From: Tricholoma matsutake
Taxonomy: Eukaryota > Basidiomycota > Agaricomycetes > Agaricales > Tricholomataceae
Length of the DNA: 64,000 nt
Direction of reading: 5' to 3'
NCBI GenBank assembly: GCA_026075535.2
Contig: AP026539.1
Location: forward strand, 3,038,001-3,102,000
Positions 54,197 through 64,000 of this stretch are shown piece by piece (within the stretch, counting starts at the first letter, position 1; every line of letters starts with the position of its first letter). A program made the position numbers and the translations under genes. The notes beneath the pieces were generated by a model. The model was not told the origin of the DNA, did not search any database, and worked only from the letters and a program-made list of their open reading frames with translations.

Positions 54197-56022
54197 ATGT
54201 CGAACAAAAGTCTCTCAATCTTCAACCCCTTTTCTTTGCAATCGGGCCCAAAAGGGCAACTCCAAATGTGCACACAAGAGATCATTTGGTACGTGGAGTC
54301 CTGATTCCATCAAGTTTTGTTGGAGTTAGACCAGGCAAACTTTGTAAAACAATGTTGGATGCAAAAAATTCTCTATGCCGAGCTTGTATGTTGAGATCTT
54401 ACCTAAAGGAAGTAAGTATACCATCACTGACAAGTATGACAGATGTATGTCATGTCTTGGATCGGAATCGGCACCTCCATTGGCCTTATGATGGATGTGC
54501 CAATCCTTCTTTGGTCCTTGGCCAACAGTCTCGCCAATGTGAATTTGGACCACCTACCCCTTGGATTCCATCCATCTCTCTTGGCCTCATTGGATGATGG
54601 TGTTGCCAGCAACAGTCCTAGCTGTCTGGTGGATTCATATGTATGTGATTGGTGGAGCCACAATAGTGAACCGGCACCGGGGCAAATTTTCGCCAGTGAC
54701 ACCCTGGATAAGTGCCTCGATAGCTATTGGCAGTATATCCCTGCCCCTGTGATCACCAGCTCACCGCTCACTGATAGCCAGCCAGCAGACAATGCTGCCG
54801 ATGGCCGAGCTGACTGCTGATCTTGCATCGACCTGCAGGCTCTCATTGGGGATTTGTTCAATGAAGCACGTGGGATGCGGGACTTCATAGATGGCTGCAA
54901 ATCATCAGCAGAAGCTGCGATGAATGTGAATGTCAGGCAATCAGCAGGGTTCCAACAGCTTCATGACTGGCCCTGCTCAAGGAGCTTTAGTCTGAGCCAC
55001 ATAAGTTAACAATGGCAGCGGCACCGGCACTGGCATCAAAAAACAACCATGGACATGCTGGGAGACAGTTGGCCATAAGAAGACAATCGGAACTGGTATC
55101 TGCACATGCACAGACTGAACTTGAGTGCCTGAAGGCCCTTCCCCCAAACTCCTACAAGTGGACCTGGGGCATTGATATTGCAGAGAATGAGGTTTTAGCA
55201 ATCAATCAGGCAACCAAGGGCAAGGGAAAGGCACAGCATTCTGGGTATGCAGGGTCTCTACCTGATGGTGCACAGCAAAAGAAGGAGTGGTCAGATGCAC
55301 CAAGTCTCCCAACAGTTGTCTCTGCCTACAGTCAACCACCCACGGTTACTGGTCATGATGCTGGCCTATATTTTTCAGATGCTGAATCCAATGTGTCCAA
55401 TGCTGGGACTGCTCCCGTTGTTCCTGTCCCCACTCCTGTTGCTTCAGTCCCCATTGCTGATGCCAATCTCTCTGCTGCCAATCTCTCTGCTGCCAACGCC
55501 AATTCCGATTTCGTCCCCATCCCCACTACCGATCCTGTCCCCACTGCCACTGCTGATGCTGAGGCACTCATGGTTTGGCAAGGTGAAGATGGTGTAGCAA
55601 ATGATGCTGGTCAGCATACCGCCCTTCAGGCAGCCATGGCATATGGTTCTGATTCATCATCTGCCCCTATGGGTTCCCCAACTGGCATTGAGGCTGCTGA
55701 CTTCTACCTCGATGATTCTACCTCTTCATCTCCACCCTCAAATCCCCTATCAGCTTTTGCCACCACGTCTGATGCAGCGGATGCTTTTCTCTCATCATCA
55801 GAGACAGATTCTACTGGACCTTGGGGTGAATCCAATGCCAATGCCAATGATGCTGGTGCCGATTCTGACAATTTTAGTGATGAGTCCCCCAGCACCTCCC
55901 AGATAGAGCACCCCACTCCTTCTCGCATCACGCTGCCCATCTATACTCATGCAGACTTTGATTATGTTGATGACACTTGGTTGCATGGCTCTGATGATAT
56001 GGACACTACGGATGATGGATGA
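54197..56022 (+). pseudogene. Uncharacterised cargo gene with acidic Ser/Asp-rich end
   Basis: Upstream pieces are weak: MSNKSLSIFNPFSLQSGPK at 54197, and a Cys-bearing stretch, CRACMLRSYLKE, near 54380. The last frame, 55012-56022 (336 codons), reads ELECLKALPPNSYKWTWGID and IAENEVLAINQATKGKGKAQ. A repeat region with PVPTP and ADANLSAANLSAANANSD follows, then a Ser/Asp-rich acidic end finishing DDTWLHGSDDMDTTDDG. I do not recognise a family. A TGA after GRADC (about 54820) and others separate the pieces. The gene starts 56 bp after the transposase end, on the same strand. Exon structure is uncertain. Confidence 0.4.
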
Positions 56023-56364
56023 TGCTCATTTATTTCATTTACATGTTCTATACATGAACATGTAGTAATAATCATTGGAACACCAAACATTTTCTGCCCG
56101 ATCCCTAATCCCGGTGCCGGTGCCATGCTCAATTCTGATGCTGATCACTGATTTCATGAAGGTCTGTATTATGCATCTGCTGCTGCTGATGTTGGTGAAT
56201 TTTTAATTTCTGCCAGTGCCAGTGCCGACCCATTTCACAGGTCTGCATACAACAAATGAATGATTGCTAATTAAGGCATTTATCATACATGTCACTATAT
56301 AACCTTCAGCACCAGGAAATTTCCTTAGGCGGCATCGGCAGCATTGACCAACACCAATTGGGTG
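56023..56364. other. Spacer before right arm
   Basis: No gene seen. Contains short GGTGCCGGTGCC- and CTGCCAGTGCC-type repeats around 56110-56225. Confidence 0.4.
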
Positions 56365-56599
56365 GGCAAGCTGATCCCGTTTGGTAGGTCTGCACTACAT
56401 AGAAAATCAGTATCATTGCCTATAGCTAGGCCATACAGTTTCCTGTGCACATCTATCTGTTAGCCTGATGCCGATGCCATTGCCATTGCCAAGTAGTCCA
56501 ATGCTATCTCTGATCTGTATATTAACATTCTTCATAGTGTATCACAAGCAAGAGTATTCATGATACTAGTACATGTTATACATACTATGAGAGTGTTCA

Positions 56600-57178
56600 A
56601 TGGCGTCCACCGAACCCGTATCATTCAGTACACTGTATGCATTCGATAGACCATATTATTCAGTACATTGTAGCTTACCTATCTGCACTGGCCCCCTAGT
56701 CTCTATACTTGGTATACCACTCTATATGGTACCCTTACACCCTTTTGGCTGTACAACTTTGGTCCTGATCCACATGCCAGCTCAGCAGTGGGTACCCTCT
56801 CCTCCTCCCCTACATTTTCGCTTTTTTCCCACTGTAGTCACTGCCTTATGGGCTAGAGCACTTATCCCTATCATGTACATAGACCTTGACATGATTTTAT
56901 TGGCCTGGATATCAAGGGAGAGCCTCATGCATAAGTACAACAATCTCTCATTCTCACTTCAAGAAGGTAGTGCTCTAGCAGGCTTATCAGGGCAGGTAAA
57001 GTGGAAAGGATGGCAGGTAGTCATTCTATGTACACATGTAGTTAATGTCAGCACAAGAAACCAAGGGAAATGGGGCAGAATGAAGGAAATAGTGAGCACA
57101 ATGTTAGCCGATGTGGGTGGACATAAGCCAACAGTGATGGGAGAAATTGATGGCCTTGATGGTGACAGTAGCCAATGA
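56600..57178 (+). CDS. Open frame in right arm, function unknown
   Basis: 192 codons (MASTEPVSFSTLYAF ... GEIDGLDGDSSQ). The first two-thirds match the left-arm frame 23209-22796. Hydrophobic segments (VSILGIPLYMVPLHPFG, MYIDLDMILLAWIS) and a more polar end. No domain is recognised. The frame is longer here than in the left arm, so if either is real this is the intact copy. Confidence 0.35.
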   Translation: MASTEPVSFSTLYAFDRPYYSVHCSLPICTGPLVSILGIPLYMVPLHPFGCTTLVLIHMPAQQWVPSPPPLHFRFFPTVVTALWARALIPIMYIDLDMILLAWISRESLMHKYNNLSFSLQEGSALAGLSGQVKWKGWQVVILCTHVVNVSTRNQGKWGRMKEIVSTMLADVGGHKPTVMGEIDGLDGDSSQ

Positions 57179-57954
57179 CAGTACTGATGTCCAGCACATG
57201 CTGTAGATGTCTTGGAGGAGTCTACACTATATTTATTGAAGGTTTATTGGAGGAGGGCCATACACATTTAATTCCCTCTTATCAGAGGAGGACCTCATAT
57301 GTAGCTCCACCTCTAATAAGAGGTGATTGGTGGGATTATCAGGTGTTTTCCTGCTTGATAGTGAAGCTGAGCATCTAGGAATCACTGGTACCTCTCTGTA
57401 CTTGTGTGATAATTATATAAGCCCACTGCACACAGATAAGGACAAGATCTGGGGCTTGTGCTCTCAGTACTGTCTACATGCAAATGAAAATCTGAAGGAG
57501 TATAGATTTATCTATGCTTGTTATCATATCTGTATGGTATCAAGATCTAATAGTCTTTGGTAAGTCCTGCATTACCATGACTTCTCTACACTACAAAATC
57601 TAATTAAATGGGCTAGGTCTTTCACTGGAGAGGATGAACATTGTACTATGCTTCCTTCCCTCTACCAAACCTCTGCAAGTGTTGGCAGGGACTCCCTCCC
57701 TTTTAGAAGAATAAACATTACACCTGCGAGGAGGTGCATCAGCAAGAGTATCTACTGCATCACATCTTACTGCCTCCCACTCCAAGTCTGATGTCATTAT
57801 GGCAGGCAACTTTCAAAGGGTGAGGAATACCTATGACAGCAGAGGACAATACTGGAGGGGACAAGTTGACTGATTTACTTATTGTACTTGAAACAAATTT
57901 TGTTTGACTTTACTTCTTGAGTGCTTTGTAAATCATCTTGTCAATTGCTAAGCC

Positions 57955-58345
57955 TCAGTTCAGAGCATTCCAGCTGCAAATAAATTAATGAAAGAATTGG
58001 CCCTTCCACCACATTCCAAAGCATTGGAACTCTTTCAAAGCATTGAGCCTCAGTTCAGAGTAATGTCAGCATTCCAGCTGCAAATAAATTAATGAAAGAA
58101 TTGGCTGGCCCTTCCACCATATTCCAAAGCATTGCAACTCTTTCAAAGTATTGTGAGCCTCCGAGTCAGTTCAGAGTAATGTCAGCATTCCAGCTGCAGA
58201 TAAATTGATCAAAGAATTGGGCAGCCCTTCCACCACATTCCAAAGCATCGCAACTCTTTCCAAGTATTGTAAGCCTCAGGTCAGAGTAATGTCAGCATTC
58301 CAGCTGCAGATAAATTGATCAAAGAATTGGCTGGCCAGTGCACTA
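57955..58345 (-). repeat. Subterminal tandem repeats, right arm
   Basis: About four copies of the same ~110-bp unit as 21395-21930, in reverse complement (CATTCCAGCTGCAAATAAAT, AAGAATTGGCTGGCCCTTCC, ACATTCCAAAGCATTG). One fewer copy than in the left arm. Confidence 0.85.
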
Positions 58346-58663
58346 CATTCCAAGACACTGCAATTCCTGCATCCGTTGTTATGAATAGGTAACCCATTAT
58401 TTACATCTGTCAAACTTGGAGGGTTCAGCAATTCCCATCTGGTTATCCACGTTTTCCTGATGAGGTTGATCTTACCCGAGCATCTGTTTTTGCATTATTG
58501 ACACGCCACCTGCTTGTTTTTGGCTTGCTGATACCTTTTTGCCCAATGGCCATTGTCTCCTCCCAGGTTCAACATCACATGATATTCCAAAAAAAAATTA
58601 ACCAGCCGATGGCTGGACTAAGTAACCATCCCTATAAGGTAGATCCAACACATGACATACCCT

Positions 58664-58976
58664 TGATCAAAGCCATAGATACCTTTATACCCTTTCCCCT
58701 TTATCATACACGACACACACATAAATACAGTAGGTAGTTACCTTAGCACCTCAGTCACTCATACAGAGACTGAGGTGAGTACCGACATTATTACTTTGAA
58801 CTTATTGTACCTGTAGTTCAACTGTAGTTCTATTTTTGTTCATACTAGGATTGACTTTCTATAGATACTCACCTCAGTCTCTGTACAAGTGACTGAGGTG
58901 ATAATGTAACCACCTACTGTATATATACGTGTCAAGCAAGATAAAGAGGGAGAAGGGATAAAGGCATCTATGGCGT
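58664..58976. mobile_element. Foldback element outside the right arm
   Basis: Imperfect inverted arms of about 120 bp: CCATAGATACCTTTATACCC at 58672 against the complement of GGGATAAAGGCATCTATGG (58956-58974), then the ACAGTAGGTAGTTAC and CACCTCAGTCACTC / GAGACTGAGGTGAGTA sets. The centre is a second short stem around 58750-58905. No open frame. The family and target duplication are not clear. Confidence 0.65.
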
Positions 58977-59322
58977 GGATCCAAACACTCACCTCAAAGG
59001 GATGCATTAAATATAGTACGCGCATTGTTCATAGACATGTGTCCTATTAACAATTAACTGATTGTTTGTTCATTAACTGATTGTTTGTTCCCTCGATGCA
59101 AATGCTCCTCCGTTGATGGCGGCTTCTCTCATTTCAGACGATCGAGACCACGAAAAAAATCGAAATATACATCTGAATTTATGTTATACACCATCGTTAT
59201 TCCAACTGAATTATTTAGAGTCACTGAGCAGCGCAGTTCAACCCGGCAGTGACATGCTCAACGTTGATAGGAAACATTTATGTTTTCATGGCAGCTAGAA
59301 TCACAACATTAAAGACACTAAG

Positions 59323-62300
59323 CTACATTTGATTCCCAACCCGAAAATACTCCCTCTCTGGTGGAACAGGACCATGAAGGATATCGTCGTGTTCAACCCA
59401 GTGATAACAATCCTCACCCCCATTCCAAAATGGTTTCATCCGTCTCACTGCTTTGAGTGTTTGGACATCTTTACGTGGATGCTCTCCGAGGAAGTCACGA
59501 GAACTCAACAGGAGCGCATACGACGCTTTGTGGGCGGTATCGATGCCGCGGTATACTGTTGGGGAGCAACCGTACGCGAATATATTGTATCTGGCGTGTC
59601 CTTCTTTGGGGTGGTGTCGTTCGCCATGACGAGGGATGTACATCTTGGACGGTGTTGCGTGAACTTGATCTCCCTGGATCGGCGGTGGAGTTCGAGGTTG
59701 GCGGACGGATTCCTTTGACGACGAAGAGTACTTGTCTGGCTTATATTTAGTGGCGATCTTGGCTTCCTCAGGAGGTTTGACTTGCACTCCTAGCTCCATG
59801 ATTAAGCTGACGTACGGCCGGTAAGAAGTGGGGATTGACCCATGCCCGCATTTCTCTAATGCTTTCGGGAAAAAATTGAAGTCGGCTTGATCGATAGAGT
59901 ATTTAGCGATAGCACCGCTGCGTTTCCGACGCTTAAACTGAATAAGCACACCAGTCATGGCATGCTCGCACAGCTGAGTGTTCCACAAGAGGACAGGTAA
60001 AATACAGTCGACGCTGCGTTCGCCGTTTCGACACATGATCGCCATGTGACGGATGAAAGCTACCCATGCAGCGGTAGAGGTTGTGCCAGTGTCGTCTGCC
60101 ATTTTCCCAAAGTGAGTGAAGCAGATAAGAGCGTCCTTGAATGCCTCTCTGAACGAGATTCCTTCAACATTATCCGGGGTGCTGTCAAGAACCATATCTG
60201 CACACTCGTCGCTGTACAACATTTTGATGAAGGCTATAAGACGGCAGCCAGCACTGAAATTAGGAGGAATCTTCTTGTGGGGATCACTTTTGTCCAGCTC
60301 GACAGCGCGATGGTAAGCATCGAGGAGAAGTTGACGACCAGTAAGCTCCCCCAGTTCTCCACGGTCAAGCAAGCCAGTTTCGAGAATATTTGTGAGAGTT
60401 TCGACTACTATAAACGGATTTTGCGTCCTCCACATCCAAAGTTGCTGGGCGGCAGCCTCGGCAAGAAGGGGTTCGGAAGGATATCCAGACCGCAAGTACT
60501 CTCGGTGATCCGGAACAGAATATGCAAACCGCATATGGCTCTCGACTAGACCAGCCTCTTCGATTTGCACTTTTTCACGACGAGGCTCAAAGTCCAGTGA
60601 CAATTGGATGTCTAGAACTGCCATCCGTGCAGCACGTGAGAAGGTGTCGTAACTGGAGTCGATATCGCGAGAAGCAACAAGCTTCGCGCGTGCCAATTCC
60701 AGGATTTGTGTATGGAGCTCAGATGCCTTCATACCGGCTCCTCGTAACAGCGTCCAAAATCTATCCCAACATGTCGTCAAGCATAAAATATGGAACGGTT
60801 CAACAACACTCACAGTGGCCTCCCAAATTGTGCCATAAATGGAATTGTGCTGATGTTTTTGATATTCAACTCGCCTGGCTTGACTATGAGGTCCTCGGAG
60901 CAGTCAAAGGGTGTTTCAGTAATCGGTGCGTGTGTCACGGCTTTCCCGCCGCGAATGCGAGCAGATTTGGCAAGGGCCCGTGGGGCAGCGAACTGGGCTA
61001 AACTCGAATTTGTCGATAGGAAAATGGAAAACATCGGAAAAGTCAAAAATTGGTTGAGACATGAACATAGATAATCATAAAGCGTCTTCTCGTCATCGTT
61101 CTTAGGCATCACCTTGGTGAGAGGGTGTGCTTCGTCGAAGTAGATTATGAGTTTGATACGGTGCGACCCAACCCAGCAGTCCAGCTTATGAATGAGTTTT
61201 CTGAGTGCGACTCTTGCTGATTCCGCCGCGGCAAACTCAATAACCGTCTTCACATCATAATATGTGTCATCGGAATCCTCGGAGCCTTCGGGTTTCGATC
61301 GACGCTTCGCGAGTAACTCTTCATGTCTCCTCTTGATTTCAGGAAGGATCTGCCAGCGCAATGGCTAACTGTGATATTCCTTGCCGTCTTCACAGACACG
61401 CACCTGAATGGGCTGAGTCGCACCATCAATCACCGCTTTGTATAATCCTGTGCGTATGCCTTCTAGGTGACATGACCACCACTTGGCTAAATCCTCAGCG
61501 GTTCTAATTTGCTTCTTACTCAAATCTCCAAGGCATTTCTCCAGCTCGTCATTAACTTCCGTGAACAGACTACCGAAAAACTTTAGATAATTGGTTTTCA
61601 GAATCTGTTGATCATCCGATAGAGAGGCTGTGACGAGGTAGTCACGGACAGCATTGTCGGGGATGGGGAAGGCCAGGTCTGCGTTCGTACATCAGAAGCA
61701 TCCAAGGAATTCGAAAAACAAAGTAAGGACCTTGATTGTCGCCCTTTTCTCGTAGATTAAACGGAATGGTGAAGACCAGGTTCGCTTGCTCGTGGACCAT
61801 GCGAGATTTTCCCGTACCGGAGCTCTGAACGATGGCGATTTGGTTAGAATAAGCTTTTTCTGTTGGTGGGATTGCGTTAATATTGGCGAACAGGAGTTGA
61901 TGATTATTTCCCAAGTAACTATCACGCCAGGCAGACCGTAGAGCTTCGAAAATAGGGTTAGCTAAGGAAAACAAGAGCTAGAATAAACACACCTTTGTCT
62001 AGAGAATCGCGTCCATGGAATAAGCCGTCATGAACCACCACAACAGATGTATTGATTACGCACCAGTCAGTTCGACATCCTCGTTGGGAAGTAGATGGCG
62101 CCTTATCGCTACAACATAGCTGTCGTCACCAATCACAATCACAAGAACGCAGAGAACCACCTACGAGCTTCTCGCACCACAGGCCAGAGGATTGCTTCGA
62201 TGATAATTAAGGGCTCGAAAGGAGGTTGTGCAGCACACGAAACGCACCTAACTGCCGAACTTCTTTGAATGATCCATCTTTCCATGCTTTCTGTAACACC

Positions 62301-62617
62301 GCATTGATGGACGGTTGGCGCATAAGCAGGTCCTCTGCTTCATCCGGCAGAAGAGTCGTGAGTCTCTTGTCTCCAACAGTGATGTTAGAAAGTAGTGAAG
62401 CTAAATCGGGCTCCTCATTAATCTTCCTGTTAGCACTGAATGTCTTCATGATCACCGCATCGAGGGCCTTGTGATCGTCTTCAGTCCAAAGATCGCGCTC
62501 GCGTGATACTTGAGTCAGTGTTCGATTAGCATCTCGGACTATGGCCTCACGCGGCGTCTTTAGATCGCCCACAGCCAAGTGAGAGAAGCCTTCAGATAAA
62601 GAACTCGTCGGGTCCAT
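59323..62617 (-). CDS. P-loop NTPase, multi-exon, of a family expanded in Agaricomycetes
   Basis: Exon 1 begins MDPTSSLSEGFSHLAVG at 62617 and contains LLPDEAEDLLMRQPSINAVL. A later exon has ANPIFEALRSAWRDSYLG and the Walker A motif QSSGTGKSRMVHEQA (about 61795-61826). The intron 61730-61679 joins DNQ to DLAFPIPDNAVRDYL. After a short intron near 61400-61366 comes LRWQILPEIKRRHEEL and Walker B-like IIYFDEAHPL (about 61120-61150). The intron 60813-60761 joins GRPL to FWTLLRGAG, and the last exon runs to TGA 59323. The exon junctions between 62207 and 61974 are unclear. CG dinucleotides are common, unlike the KDZ unit. Similar proteins are many-copied in Agaricomycetes and are sometimes labelled Crinkler-type; that label is uncertain. 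Role unknown. Confidence 0.7.
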
Positions 62618-63058
62618 GGTGGCACTGAAGGAGGTTCACCGTCAGGTGATAAGCGCGTTTAATACCATCATGTGACTTGCCGTCGCACGCCGCGACTCTC
62701 TTGTCGTCGTGTTCTTCGTCATCCCGTCATCATTGCATTGATCGCAGGGGCTCGCAGCGGTGGCCTGGGGTACCGGGGTTGAGCACGGGGTGTCCTAGGG
62801 TGGGTCCATCATTATAACATATTCATAACCTAAAATATAGTTGGTTCAAGGGGGTGTCGGGACGGTAGGCGTCATTTGAGTGTTGGTTTGATAGTAAAGC
62901 TCTGAAAGGACTTGGTAAAGCACTCATAACATTGAATTGTGTCGATTAGTACCTGGATGTAAGCAAGCGAGCGATCTTAGTATTACACTCAAGATCATGT
63001 GGAGTACATTCTAAATACAGTATACTAGTCCCCTTGCGAAATACTATCATAGGGCTAA
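62618..63058. other. Intergenic region between NTPase gene and copia element
   Basis: No open frame of interest. The part next to 62617 would hold the NTPase promoter; no specific site is recognised. Confidence 0.5.
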
Positions 63059-63332
63059 TGTTGAAATTAATCCCAGTGATGCATGCTGTATACATGAGGC
63101 AATACATGCAGCATACGCATGTTACTGCGCTTACTGCGCATACATGCGGTAAACACATTCCTGAGTCATGTGACATCCTTATTATTATGTATATAAGGAG
63201 AACCTGTACCGTAGTAGGAATACAGTGTTCTTACCTCTGCTAACCCTAGCTGTAAGTCTAAGTAAACCCCAGGTAGGTTGTAAGGAACGTGTTGTCTCTT
63301 CCACTGTGCAGCGTATATAGTCTGCTCCAACA
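63059..63332 (+). repeat. Probable 5' LTR of a Ty1/copia element
   Basis: The right limit is the CA at 63331-63332, directly followed by GGTTATGGGCCC. This looks like a primer-binding site for an internal piece of initiator tRNA-Met, a feature of copia-type elements. A TATATAAGG lies at about 63190-63198. The left limit (TGTTGAAATT, 63059) is a guess, because the 3' LTR is off-window. Confidence 0.5.
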
Positions 63333-63581
63333 GGTTATGGGCCCTGCTGGGCACGTCGCAAACGCGCCTTAATTGGCTGTGAACGACGTTGACTTCATCG
63401 TCTCCAAATTATAACCTTGCGCTCTTCGTGAGCTGCATTGCGCTCCCTGCGAGCTGCACATAAAACCTAGGTTGACTAGGGTTAACCACTCTGAAGGAGT
63501 GTTTTCTCCTGAGAACGTTAAACGTGTTTTATTGAGTAAAAAGACTGATTGAGTGCTTTTAACAGCTGCCACCACAAAATC

Positions 63582-64000
63582 ATGTCTTCAACTCTTGAGA
63601 AACTCGTTCAAACTTTCGACAGATCAAATTACATTCAATGGGCCGACTCAATGAAGGCGTGGCTCAGGTCTCAGGGCCTCTGGCAAATAACTAGCGGGGC
63701 GGAGCAAAAACCGCCCCCGGCGCCTCCTTTGATGGCGACAAACGCTACTTTGGTAGCGGATGCTAATGCCAAGCTCCAGACCTGGAGCAACAAAAATGAC
63801 CAGGCCATTGGTAGCCTAGTGCTCCGCCTGGCCCCCTCCATTCGGCAGCGTGCCAACTCAAAGGACACTGCTGAGGAGGTGTGGGATCTCATCCGCACCG
63901 ATTATGGTGTGGATGGCCCCTCCCAAGTCTTCGCGGACTTTAGGTCCGCAATAGCGATCAAGATCCCGGCTGTGAACCCCGCACCGGAGATTGCTAGAAT
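63582..64000 (+). CDS. Ty1/copia Gag, N-terminal part, runs off the window
   Basis: Starts at ATG 63582 (MSSTLEKLVQTFDRSNYIQW) and is open to the end of the window (139 codons visible). It has the copia gag pattern: FDRSNYIQWADSMKAWLRSQ, then LWQITSG, a Pro-rich insert, NDQAIGSLVLRLAPSIRQ, and EEVWDLIRTDYG followed by VFADFRSAIAIKI. It lies 250 bp after the putative LTR end. No stops or shifts are visible in this part, so the element could be intact. CG dinucleotides are common here. Confidence 0.85.
   Translation, partial: MSSTLEKLVQTFDRSNYIQWADSMKAWLRSQGLWQITSGAEQKPPPAPPLMATNATLVADANAKLQTWSNKNDQAIGSLVLRLAPSIRQRANSKDTAEEVWDLIRTDYGVDGPSQVFADFRSAIAIKIPAVNPAPEIAR

Larger units (their letters stand above)
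21275..58470. mobile_element. Giant KDZ-type DNA transposon with cargo (interpretation)
   Basis: Two inverted arms (about 21275-23615 and 56365-58470) enclose about 33 kb that includes a CxC2-KDZ transposase and six other gene-like units, several of which belong to families known to travel with KDZ transposases. Without the 14.06-kb element C and the 0.37-kb MITE, the unit would be about 22.8 kb. KDZ (Kyakuja-Dileera-Zisupton) elements are a known class of fungal DNA transposon. That this particular arm pair is the terminal inverted repeat is my inference: the outer ends are not sharply defined and no target duplication was recognised. An inverted segmental duplication around a transposase gene is the alternative. 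Confidence 0.6.
56365..58470 (+). repeat. Right arm of the large inverted repeat
   Basis: Inverted counterpart of about 21275-23615. Similarity starts near CCCGTTTGGTAGGTCTGC (about 56369) and ends near CCACGTTTTCCTGATG (about 58447-58462). It holds the frame 56600-57178 and the reversed tandem repeats at 57955-58345. Differences from the left arm are scattered substitutions and indels of up to a few dozen bases. Confidence 0.85.

Noticed and set aside
24006..56022. TET/JBP dioxygenase cargo, which is known near some fungal KDZ genes
   Set aside because: I looked for its iron-binding His-x-Asp context among the cargo frames and saw nothing convincing.
21275..58470. Starship-like giant element
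   Set aside because: No DUF3435 tyrosine-recombinase captain was seen; the only transposase inside is KDZ, and the inverted arms do not fit Starships.

Overview
The window comes from a transposon-saturated genome of a mushroom-forming fungus (Basidiomycota, Agaricomycetes). This is inferred from introns of about 50-70 bp, from Ty3/gypsy chromoviruses and Ty1/copia elements, and above all from KDZ-superfamily transposase genes with their CxC cysteine-cluster partners, which are expanded in Agaricomycetes. No species call is possible. Almost everything is mobile DNA; the only gene that looks like an ordinary host gene is a P-loop NTPase at 59.3-62.6 kb.

Left block (1-16.35 kb): a nest of Ty3/gypsy elements. 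Element E (minus strand, 1.2-kb LTR at 14694-15896, then gag) sits in a C-family remnant (LTR 15948-16349). Its gag is split by two related elements in opposite orientations: element A (minus, 1-5892, running off the left edge) and element B (plus, 6392-13856, 5-bp duplication ATAAT). Removing B brings the two gag halves together in one frame. A and B have decayed coding regions, and B carries an internal ~478-bp inversion. Their LTRs contain a row of stem-loops with a shared five-base loop.

Middle block (16.35-21.27 kb): remnants of an unrecognised gene, a strand-biased low-complexity tract, and sequence without clear content.

Main block (about 21.27-58.47 kb): two inverted arms of 2.1-2.3 kb, each ending in tandem ~110-bp repeats, enclose a multigene unit. 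I interpret it as one giant KDZ DNA transposon. It holds a small MSNQQ-type gene (24.0-24.7, minus), a Zn2Cys6 protein gene (24.9-27.1, plus), a CxC5/CxC6-type gene (27.9-30.2, minus), a gene with a lysine-glycine tail and a duplicated exon (30.2-33.1, minus), an uncharacterised Agaricomycete-family gene (33.8-35.5, minus), the CxC2-KDZ transposase (35.7-54.14, plus) and an acidic-tailed gene (54.2-56.0, plus). Most carry nonsense changes, nearly all of the CGA-to-TGA or CAG-to-TAG type, so the unit looks dead. The transposase gene is split by a 14-kb LTR-retrotransposon complex (element C, 38304-52364, 5-bp duplication ATATC). Inside C lie an 824-bp hAT-like MITE (8-bp duplication) and a young chromovirus D (44449-50495, duplication GACCT, LTRs differing at one visible base, 1300-codon pol). 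A 370-bp foldback MITE also sits in the transposase gene.

Right block (58.5-64 kb): another foldback element, the P-loop NTPase gene (minus, multi-exon), and the start of a Ty1/copia element (gag from 63582, running off the right edge).
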